Source of the DNA: NP936 sp002726085
Lineage (GTDB): Bacteria > Acidobacteriota > Vicinamibacteria > Vicinamibacterales > UBA8438
Direction: 5' to 3'
Assembly (NCBI GenBank): GCA_036012905.1
Contig: DASCQF010000011.1
Coordinates: 20,648-84,647, forward strand
Length of the DNA: 64,000 nt
The translations under genes and the position numbers were made by a program. The notes beneath the pieces were generated by a model. It ran no database searches and was not told where the DNA came from. It saw nothing but the letters and a program-made list of their open reading frames with translations. Shown here in pieces: positions 45,768 to 53,085 of the stretch (within the stretch, counting starts at the first letter, position 1; the number at the start of each line of letters is the position of its first letter).

Positions 45768-47318
45768 CTAGACCCCCTCCTCGCGATATTCGCCGAATAC
45801 GGCGCGAAGTGTATCGGCAATCTCGCCCACGGTGGCCATGGCTTCGACGGCGGTGATGATGGGCGGCACCAGATTCGTGTCGTCCCGAGCGGAGCGGGTC
45901 ACCCCGTCGAGCGCTTGGCGCATCTTGGTCTCGTCCCGTGATGCCCGCAGGTGGGCGACCCGCTTACGCTGGTCATGCTCCACGGATGGGTCGATGCGCA
46001 GGACTTCCATGTTCAGCGGGGCGTCATCGGTGGAGCGATTCACGCCGACGACGAGTCGATCACCGTTGTCGACAGCCTGCTGGTCTCGATAGGCCGATTC
46101 CTGAATCTGACGCTGAATCGCCCCGCGCTCGATCGCTGCCAGGGTGCCGCCACCCTCCGCGATCTGATCGAGGAGCGCCGTCGCGCCCTGTTCAATCGCA
46201 TCGGTGAGCGACTCGATAGCGTACGAGCCGGCAACCGGGTCGACCGTGTTGGCGACACCGGTCTCGGCGGCGATGACCTGCTGCGTCCGCAGGGCGATCT
46301 GGGCCGAGGTCTCGGTCGGGAGCCCCAGCGCCTCGTCACGGCCGTTGCAGTGTAGCGACTGGGTGCCGCCCAGGACCGCCGCCATCGCCTGCAGCGCGAC
46401 TCGGACGATGTTGTTGTCCGGTTGTTGGGCCGTCAGCGTGCTGCCGGCAGTCTGTGTATGAAACCGTAGCTGCTGCGCACGTGCGTCGTTGGCGCCAAAA
46501 CGGTCGTGCATCAGACGCGCCCACAGTCGTCGGGCTGCGCGGAACTTCGCGATCTCCTCGAGGAAGTCGTTGTGGGCCGCGAAGAAGAAGGACAGCCGGC
46601 GACCGAACACGTTCACGTCGAGCCCGGCCTCCAGGGCTGCTTCCACGTAGGCAATCGCGTGGGCAAAGGTGAACGCGACTTCCTGGATCGCCGTCGCCCC
46701 TGCCTCCCGGATGTGATAGCCGCTGATCGATATCGGATGCCATCCAGGCAGCTCGGCACCGCAGTAGGCGATGACGTCGGTCACGATTCGCAGCGACGGT
46801 CTCGGCGGAAAGATGTAGGTGCCGCGCGCCACATATTCCTTCAGGATGTCGTTCTGCACCGTCCCTGCGGTTGCGTGGGGCTCGACACCTTTACGACGTG
46901 CCGCAGCCACATACAGCGCGAGGAGGATGATGGCCGTGGCGTTGATCGTCATCGACGTCGAGACACGGTCGAGCGGGATTCGGTCGAAGAGCAGGCTCAT
47001 GTCTTCGACGGAGTCGATCGCGACGCCGACGCGTCCGACCTCGCCGCGCGCGAGAGTATGGTCGGAGTCGTACCCGATCTGCGTAGGAAGATCAAATGCG
47101 ACACTGAGACCGCTGACACCCTGGTCGATCAGATATCGAAATCGCCGGTTCGATTCGGCCGCACTGCCAAAGCCGGCGTATTGCCGCATCGTCCAGAGTC
47201 GACCACGATACATCGTCGTGTAAATGCCACGGGTGAACGGAAATTCGCCGGGGGATCCGAGCGCGTCGTCCGGGGTCCAGTCGCGCACGTCTTCAGGAGT
47301 GACGGCCTTCGATACCAT
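45768..47318 (-). CDS. acyl-CoA mutase large subunit (methylmalonyl-CoA mutase type, split form)
   Basis: 516 residues, the substrate-binding TIM-barrel half only, with no cobalamin DxHxxG motif, so a separate B12-binding small subunit is needed; it is not in the window. Landmarks are PFTRGIYTTMYRGRLWTMRQYAGF, FDLPTQIGYDSDH, SISGYHIREAGA, NVFGRRLSFFFAAHND and TQSLHCNGRDEAL. Methylmalonyl-CoA versus isobutyryl-CoA or similar substrates cannot be told from the half protein alone. RBS is weak. Confidence 0.9.
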   Translation of the reverse strand: MVSKAVTPEDVRDWTPDDALGSPGEFPFTRGIYTTMYRGRLWTMRQYAGFGSAAESNRRFRYLIDQGVSGLSVAFDLPTQIGYDSDHTLARGEVGRVGVAIDSVEDMSLLFDRIPLDRVSTSMTINATAIILLALYVAAARRKGVEPHATAGTVQNDILKEYVARGTYIFPPRPSLRIVTDVIAYCGAELPGWHPISISGYHIREAGATAIQEVAFTFAHAIAYVEAALEAGLDVNVFGRRLSFFFAAHNDFLEEIAKFRAARRLWARLMHDRFGANDARAQQLRFHTQTAGSTLTAQQPDNNIVRVALQAMAAVLGGTQSLHCNGRDEALGLPTETSAQIALRTQQVIAAETGVANTVDPVAGSYAIESLTDAIEQGATALLDQIAEGGGTLAAIERGAIQRQIQESAYRDQQAVDNGDRLVVGVNRSTDDAPLNMEVLRIDPSVEHDQRKRVAHLRASRDETKMRQALDGVTRSARDDTNLVPPIITAVEAMATVGEIADTLRAVFGEYREEGV

Positions 47319-47417
47319 CGCAGTGCGATTGTAGTAGATCGGCCGGTCCAGAGTCCCCGGTCCCGATCTCCAGCGTGTGCGACATCCCGTGAGCCTCCCG
47401 TGTCAGCCGTCATCGCC

Positions 47418-47446
47418 TTGACACACCCATATGTAGCGGTTAGACT
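47418..47446 (+). promoter_or_regulatory. sigma-70-type promoter upstream of a small hypothetical gene
   Basis: Perfect TTGACA at 47418-47423, a 17-base spacer and TAGACT at 47441-47446. Transcription near 47453 would leave a leader of about 140 bases before ATG 47597. Confidence 0.6.
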
Positions 47447-47596
47447 TGCCGCCGGCCCTGCATTTAGTTGCATCTCCTATGACTCTGGTTCGGTCTCCAG
47501 ATCTCACCCGCATGGCTCCACTGCCGGTTCGGTACCGGGGATTCGCCAGACAGCTCCAGGGACGGGTGCGTCCCGGGCGGTGAGGAGGTCCACAGG

Positions 47597-47929
47597 ATGG
47601 ACGATGTCGTGAACCGGTTGTCCCGCGAGCTGGCTGACGCCATGGCCGCGGCTGTCGCGGACGATCATCGCGTAGAGGCCTGTCATGAAAAAGCCAGGGC
47701 CGCTGGGTACAGCATGAAGGTATCGCTCGAGGCGGTCATCGGGTTCGCGAATCGGTCCAAGGAGGACGGACGGACCAAGGCCGGTGTCGCAGTGGCCAAG
47801 GTGGCCAAAGTGGCCAAGGACGCAAAGACCGAACCCGCGCCGGACCCTGGGGTGATGAGCTCCAACGACCGCCGCTTCTTGCGTTCTCTCAGGATTGCAG
47901 CGGACGAGGCCGGTCAGCAGGTCGACTGA
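47597..47929 (+). CDS. hypothetical protein, 110 residues
   Basis: GAGGAGG lies about 9 bases before ATG 47597 and a good promoter lies upstream, both favouring a real gene. The protein (MDDVVNRLSRELADAMAAAV) is helical with no signal peptide, has HRVEACHEKARAAGY, and a Lys/Ala-rich stretch VAKVAKVAKDAK. It ends IAADEAGQQVD. No family recognised; confidence rests on signals rather than homology. Confidence 0.55.
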   Translation: MDDVVNRLSRELADAMAAAVADDHRVEACHEKARAAGYSMKVSLEAVIGFANRSKEDGRTKAGVAVAKVAKVAKDAKTEPAPDPGVMSSNDRRFLRSLRIAADEAGQQVD

Positions 47930-48037
47930 CGGCCCAGCCCCGGCGCTCGTATGCGTTGGCACTTGGCACGCCCGGTAGCAAGGGCCTTTAGGCCCGCAAC
48001 GCCCGCGAGGCCTTGTCCATACCAGTGAGCCGCGGGA

Positions 48038-49603
48038 TCAATCCAGCCAGCGCCGCAGATCGCGCCCGGTCATTTCCGGCGACGGCTCGATTCCCAGCAC
48101 ACCGAGCATGGTGGGGGCGACGTCTCGAAGGGAGCCGTCGCTCAACGGCATGCCGGTCTTCGCGTCTGGACCGATGTAGATGACCGGCACCGGGTTGGTC
48201 GTGTGCGCGGTGTGCGGGCCGTTGCGCTCGGCGTCCCACATCTGCTCCGCGTTGCCGTGATCTGCGGTCACGATGACCGTTCCGCCTGCGCTTCGGACGG
48301 CTGCGACAATGCGTCCCAGAGACCGGTCGAGTGTCTCGACCGCCGTGACCGCCGCGTCGAGGTGTCCGGTGTGCCCGACCATGTCCGCGTTGGCGAAATT
48401 GCAGATGATGACGTCATGGCGCCGCGCGACCAGGTCGGCGACCAGGTGGTCGGTAACGCCGACCGCGCTCATCTCCGGTTGCAAGTCGTAGGTCGGCACT
48501 GTGGGTGACGGCACCAGGATCCGGTCCTCGCCACGCGCCGGCTGCTCCTCTCCGCAGTTGAAGAAGTAGGTCACGTGGGCATATTTCTCCGTCTCCGCCA
48601 AACGAAGGTTGGTGCGGTTGTGGGCGGTCAAGACGTCGGACAGATTGCCGGAGAAGGTCTGTGGTGAAAACGCCACCGGGAGACCGAAGGTGGCGTCGTA
48701 TTGCGTCAGCGTCAGCACCCTCACACGTGGCGCCGCGGTCCGCGCGAAACCGTCGAAGTCCTCGAACGCGAGGGCACGGGTCAGCTGTCGTGCACGGTCA
48801 GCCCTGTAGTTGAAGAAGATCACCGCGTCATCGTCCCGGATCAGGCCGACCGGGTCGTCCTCCGCATCAGTGATGACACATGGGTCGATGAATTCGTCGG
48901 TGATGCCGCGCGCATACGCCTGTTCGACCAGGATTCCCGCGTCCGTTCCGCGCCGCCCGATACCGCGAGTCATCGCCTCGTAGGCGCGTTGCGTGCGGTC
49001 CCACCGCTGGTCCCGGTCCATCGCGTGGTAGCGTCCGCACACGGTCGCCACTCGCCCAACCCCGACCTCGTCGCACGTGCGGCCGAGTGCCGCAAGATAC
49101 TCGACACCACCGCTGGGCGCCGTGTCGCGGCCGTCGGTCAGCGCATGCACCAACACTCGGCGGACTCCGCGTCGCGCGGCGAGCCGGATGAGCGCCTCGA
49201 GGTGCCGCAGGTGGGAGTGCACTCCGCCGTCCGAGAGCAGACCGACCAAGTGCAACGAACGGTCGCCCTTGGCGCCCGAGTCGATGAGCGTCAACAGAGC
49301 GGCGTTGGTCTCGAGCTCACCACGCGAGATGGCCTGGTCGATGCGAGTCAGGTCTTGAAAGACGATCCGGCCTGCGCCAAGATTCATGTGCCCTACTTCG
49401 GAGTTGCCCATCTGACCTGTTGGCAACCCCACTGCTTCACCGCACGTGGTCAGGAGGGCGGACGGATACCGGTCGCGGAGCTCTTGGTAGACCGGTGTCC
49501 GCGCCTGCAAGATGGCGTTCCCCTCCGGTCGCGTGCCCTCACCCCATCCGTCGAGCACAACGAGCACGAGAGGCGGATTCTTTCGACTGGCGACGTTCGA
49601 CAT
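48038..49603 (-). CDS. gpmI: 2,3-bisphosphoglycerate-independent phosphoglycerate mutase
   Basis: 521 residues from ATG 49603 (E. coli GpmI is about 514). Interconverts 3- and 2-phosphoglycerate using two manganese ions. Metal and phosphoserine sites are visible: D18 in VVLDGWG, S68 in GQMGNSEVGH, NFANADMVGHTG and TADHGNAEQM. An upstream GTG at 49639 is possible but without a ribosome site. Confidence 0.95.
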   Translation of the reverse strand: MSNVASRKNPPLVLVVLDGWGEGTRPEGNAILQARTPVYQELRDRYPSALLTTCGEAVGLPTGQMGNSEVGHMNLGAGRIVFQDLTRIDQAISRGELETNAALLTLIDSGAKGDRSLHLVGLLSDGGVHSHLRHLEALIRLAARRGVRRVLVHALTDGRDTAPSGGVEYLAALGRTCDEVGVGRVATVCGRYHAMDRDQRWDRTQRAYEAMTRGIGRRGTDAGILVEQAYARGITDEFIDPCVITDAEDDPVGLIRDDDAVIFFNYRADRARQLTRALAFEDFDGFARTAAPRVRVLTLTQYDATFGLPVAFSPQTFSGNLSDVLTAHNRTNLRLAETEKYAHVTYFFNCGEEQPARGEDRILVPSPTVPTYDLQPEMSAVGVTDHLVADLVARRHDVIICNFANADMVGHTGHLDAAVTAVETLDRSLGRIVAAVRSAGGTVIVTADHGNAEQMWDAERNGPHTAHTTNPVPVIYIGPDAKTGMPLSDGSLRDVAPTMLGVLGIEPSPEMTGRDLRRWLD

Positions 49604-49678
49604 AGTCTGGAGGGTCCCGTCGGAGGCGGATGATATCACGACGGCGTGGGTGCTTCGCTCTTGAGGGCGTAGTTAGAA

Positions 49679-49699
49679 AACCCCCTATTTCAAGGGGTT
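49679..49699. other. short hairpin AACCCC...GGGGTT
   Basis: Six-base stem with a 9-base loop, between gpmI (-) and the secreted protein gene (+). No U-tract, so it is not a clear terminator. Confidence 0.35.
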
Positions 49700-49716
49700 G
49701 AGACCGCCTTGGAGGT

Positions 49717-49746
49717 TTGACTTGGCGGACGCCGGTCACCTATGAT
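49717..49746 (+). promoter_or_regulatory. sigma-70-type promoter for the secreted-protein gene
   Basis: TTGACT at 49717-49722, an 18-base spacer and TATGAT at 49741-49746. Transcription near 49753 gives a 39-base leader to ATG 49792, where AAGGAG is 9 bases upstream. Confidence 0.65.
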
Positions 49747-49791
49747 TGGCACTATCTAGTTGTGTCCGGACGTGCAAGGAGAATCGCTCAT

Positions 49792-50841
49792 ATGAAGTCG
49801 ACCGGTCGTCATCGCCAGGCAGTGTTGTCTGTCATCGCGACGGTGATCGTCGTGGCGGCCACCGCGGCCGCGGGCCAGGTGCAGCCAGAACGTACTGACG
49901 CGCAGCAACAGGAGATCCTGTCGCTGGCCACGATTGTCGGCGCCGCCTTGCAAGGGCAGCTTGTTCCCACGACCGAGCCGTTCGGATGGGCGAACGATTT
50001 TCTGAAGAGTAGCGAGCAGACCACGTTCGTGCCGTTTACGCTGTCGGTGGAGCAATCGAAGGTAAGCACGTCGACCGTGGCGATGTATATGTTCGTGGCA
50101 CCGCAGGGAGCCCCCGCGGCGTCGGCGCCTCCCGCAGCCGAGCCCGCCGCGGCGTCGGCGCCCGTACTTCCCGAGGCGGCTTTCGAAGACGCGTATCATA
50201 TCGACCTCGGAGCGCCCACCGCGGATGGCAACTATGAAATCCGCCGAGGCTTTTGGGTGCCGGGCGGCGACTATGACGTCTACGTCGCACTGAGCGAAAG
50301 CGGTGTCGCTGACGGCACCGAGGCCAAGACGATGATGCTCAAGAAGGCGATGTCGGTGCCCAATTTGTGGTCCGACCAGCTCGCGACGAGTACTATCATC
50401 CAGGCCGACCGCATCGAGTCGTTATCGGTACCGCCGCCACCCGACCAGCAACTGGCGAATCCGTACACGCTCGGGGCCATGCGCATCGTGCCGAAGAGCG
50501 TTTCCGAGTATCTTACCAGCGACGATCTGTCGCTGGTGTTCCTCGTCTACAACGTCGGGCTGACGGCAGCGGGGCTGCCGGACGTGGAGATCGACTACAC
50601 GTTCAACACGCGTGGGCCGGCTGGGGACGAGTACTTCAACCGGACCAATCCGCAGGCGTTCAACGAGCAGACATTGCCGCCGGACTTCGATCTGGAGGCG
50701 GGCCATCAACTGGTCGCCGGCCAAGCGATTCCGTTGAGCGGGTTTCCCGAAGCAGACTACCGGCTCGAGATCAAGATCACGGACAACACGAACGGCGCGT
50801 CGTTGACTCATAACGTGGATTTCTCGGTGTCGGCGTCTTGA
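49792..50841 (+). CDS. secreted protein of unknown function
   Basis: 349 residues from ATG 49792. Signal peptide ends near TAAAGQ. It holds an Ala/Pro-rich linker (about 105-130) between two beta-rich parts: YHIDLGAPTADGNYEIRRG and IVPKSVSEYLTSDDLSLVFL, ending DVDFSVSAS-like NVDFSVSAS. No catalytic motif was seen. It is next to the plug-less barrel gene 41 bp later and may be co-transcribed with it. Confidence 0.75.
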   Translation: MKSTGRHRQAVLSVIATVIVVAATAAAGQVQPERTDAQQQEILSLATIVGAALQGQLVPTTEPFGWANDFLKSSEQTTFVPFTLSVEQSKVSTSTVAMYMFVAPQGAPAASAPPAAEPAAASAPVLPEAAFEDAYHIDLGAPTADGNYEIRRGFWVPGGDYDVYVALSESGVADGTEAKTMMLKKAMSVPNLWSDQLATSTIIQADRIESLSVPPPPDQQLANPYTLGAMRIVPKSVSEYLTSDDLSLVFLVYNVGLTAAGLPDVEIDYTFNTRGPAGDEYFNRTNPQAFNEQTLPPDFDLEAGHQLVAGQAIPLSGFPEADYRLEIKITDNTNGASLTHNVDFSVSAS

Positions 50842-50882
50842 GACGCCGCATCCGAGTAGCGATCGACACGAGAAAGGGCGTC

Positions 50883-52814
50883 ATGGCTTGGTCCGAACGG
50901 ATGCGCGTCGGCACCATCGTGGTCCTTGCGCTGGGCGGAGTGACAGTGGAAGCGGCCACCGGGGGGGCGGGGCAGGAACCAACCGGAGGCCGCGCCCCGG
51001 TCACGCAGGCCGCGGCCGCGGCCGCGGGCCGCATCGTCGGAGCTGTCACCGATACGGCCGGTATGCCGCTCAAAGGCGCGGTGATTTCCGCACTCGGGCC
51101 GTCTGGCGCCGAGCTGGCTCTTGCTGATGCGGACGGGCGTTTCTTGCTGAGGGCTCTGCTGCCGGGCGCGTATCTGGTTCAGGCTCACCTGCGGGGGTTC
51201 GCGGCGTCGCGCCGAGAGCTGATCGAGGTCAGCGCAAGCACGCCGTCCGTGCACGCCATCACCCTGAGCCGCGTGGATCAGTCGGCGCAGCCGATCGTGG
51301 CCGGTGTCGGTCTGCCAAGTTCCGCCGACGTCGGTGTCCAGCCTGAGGAGACGGACGCCGCGCCGTTTGGTGGAACGACCACCGAGGCGTCGGCGCCACA
51401 CGACCACAGCGAGAAATCCTGGTATCTCCGCCGGGTCAGGCGGAGCGTGTTGAAGGCAGTCGATACGCGGGTTGTGCTCGATGAGCTGGTGCCGACCGGT
51501 GAATCGGACGACCCGAGCGTGACGATGTTCACCCGCAGCCTCGCTTCGCCGGCGAGTTTCGCGACGGCGCTATTGGAGTTGCCGCTGACAGGTGAGGTCA
51601 ATCTGCTGACGCGGGGCACGCTCCTCGATTCGGCGGCCGACATGCTCACAGGTGAGGAGCGTTCGGCCAGTATCGCGAACCTGTCGGTCGGCGCGCCCAT
51701 CTGGCGCGGTGACTTGTCGGCGCAGGGCGCCATGACGACGGGTGATGTGATGTCCTGGGCGGCATCGGGGTCCTATGTCTCCGATCTCGAATCCTCCCAC
51801 CAGCTCGGCCTCGACGTCTCCTACGGGCGACAGCGCTACCAGGGTGGCAATCCAGCGGCGCTCACACTGCCTTCCGAGAGTCGATACGCGGCAAGTTTTG
51901 GTGCGTCCGATCGCTGGACGGTGTCGCCACAATTGACGGTGGATTACGGCGGCCGCTACGCGAAATATGGGTATATCGAGGAAAACGGTCTGTTCAGCCC
52001 TCGAGTAGGGGTGACGCTCACGCCGATTGCGGGCTTCAGGTTCCGGGTGTCCGGTGCGCAGGAGACGGTGGCCCCAGGGGCCGAGGAGTTCATGCCCCCG
52101 ACCGATACTGGGTTCTGGCTGCCGCCCGAGCGAACGTTCGCCGCATTGTCACCGGCGAGCGGCCTGCACCCGGAGCGCACGCGTCATGTCGACCTGCAGC
52201 TGGAGTACGACCTCACAGGCCGGTATGTCGTCGGCTTACGCCGGTTCTATCAAGATGTCAACGACCAGATGGCGACCCTGTTTGGCGTTGACGAGCTGGG
52301 GAATGCGCCGACTGGGCACTACTACCTGGCGCGCGCCGGGTCGCTCAGCAGCCGCGGCTGGGTCCTGACACTGCGCCGGCAGCTTGGCGACCGGTTCAGC
52401 GGGTCGGTTGACTATGCTGTCGCCGAGGCGAGCTGGAGACAGGCCACCGCAGACGCGGCGCTCGGCGTCGCTGTACCTGGGACGATGCGTCCGGCCACTG
52501 AGCGCTTCCACGATGTGAGCGGCGCCCTCGAGGCGGAGATTCCGGAGACTGCCACTCGGGTGTTTGTCCGGTGTCGTGTCTCTACCGCGTTTGTCCGGGC
52601 TGACCACCAAGTTCCCACCGGGATGGATGCCCGTTTCGACGTCCAGGTCAACCAGGGGCTGCCGTTTTCGCCGATCGAAGGCAGTCGCTGGGAGGTGCTG
52701 GTGTCGGTCCGCAGTCTGTTCTTCGACCCTCACGAGGCCGCGTCGATGTTCGACGAGTTGCTGGTAGCGCGTCCACCCATGCAGGTAGTCAGTGGCGTCG
52801 TCGTGTATTTCTAG
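50883..52814 (+). CDS. outer-membrane barrel protein with N-terminal regulatory domain and no visible plug
   Basis: 643 residues from ATG 50883 (AAGGG before it); TTG 50838 is possible. After a signal-like N-terminus and an Ala-rich segment, about 50-130 is a carboxypeptidase-regulatory beta-sandwich (RIVGAVTDTAGMPLKGAVI, LADADGRFLLRALLPGAYL). From about 220 the sequence alternates polar and aromatic residues as in a TonB-dependent-receptor-like barrel (LGLDVSYGRQRYQGGN, VGLRRFYQDVNDQMAT, YLARAGSLSSRGWVLTLRR) and ends with a terminal aromatic (VVYF). The usual TonB plug signature was not found. Confidence 0.75.
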   Translation: MAWSERMRVGTIVVLALGGVTVEAATGGAGQEPTGGRAPVTQAAAAAAGRIVGAVTDTAGMPLKGAVISALGPSGAELALADADGRFLLRALLPGAYLVQAHLRGFAASRRELIEVSASTPSVHAITLSRVDQSAQPIVAGVGLPSSADVGVQPEETDAAPFGGTTTEASAPHDHSEKSWYLRRVRRSVLKAVDTRVVLDELVPTGESDDPSVTMFTRSLASPASFATALLELPLTGEVNLLTRGTLLDSAADMLTGEERSASIANLSVGAPIWRGDLSAQGAMTTGDVMSWAASGSYVSDLESSHQLGLDVSYGRQRYQGGNPAALTLPSESRYAASFGASDRWTVSPQLTVDYGGRYAKYGYIEENGLFSPRVGVTLTPIAGFRFRVSGAQETVAPGAEEFMPPTDTGFWLPPERTFAALSPASGLHPERTRHVDLQLEYDLTGRYVVGLRRFYQDVNDQMATLFGVDELGNAPTGHYYLARAGSLSSRGWVLTLRRQLGDRFSGSVDYAVAEASWRQATADAALGVAVPGTMRPATERFHDVSGALEAEIPETATRVFVRCRVSTAFVRADHQVPTGMDARFDVQVNQGLPFSPIEGSRWEVLVSVRSLFFDPHEAASMFDELLVARPPMQVVSGVVVYF

Positions 52815-52929
52815 CGAGGATTCGCCGCTCACATCGAGCAGCTTGGTCCCCAACTGGTTCTTCGGAAATGCGCGAGTACATACAAAAAGAGTATCCAGGC
52901 TGGTTGTATACCATGGGCATATTCAATTA

Positions 52930-52948
52930 TTTGGATATAATATCCAAA
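52930..52948. promoter_or_regulatory. perfect palindrome containing TATAAT in an AT-rich island
   Basis: TTTGGATATAATATCCAAA, two 9-base arms around one A, contains TATAAT (52936-52941). It lies 138-156 bp before the histidine kinase ATG, in a stretch of about 150 bases of low G+C between otherwise GC-rich genes. A repressor or activator operator overlapping a -10 box is a reasonable reading. No TTGACA-like -35 at proper distance was seen. Confidence 0.5.
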
Positions 52949-53085
52949 CTATTGGGTTGTGTTGTTGGCAAGTATCGACATCGCGGCGCAAGTCAATGAT
53001 TTACTATAGTTTACGACGAAATGTCAGATTCCTCGTGGAACAGCATTTGCACCTCAGGAGTCAACCGTAGGCGATATCCGCACAG

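Noticed and set aside
49679..49699. Rho-independent terminator
   Set aside because: The stem lacks a T-tract and lies between divergent genes.
52970..53000. Sigma-54 promoter upstream of the kinase (TGGCAAG...)
   Set aside because: No TTGCW at the required distance after TGGCAAG.
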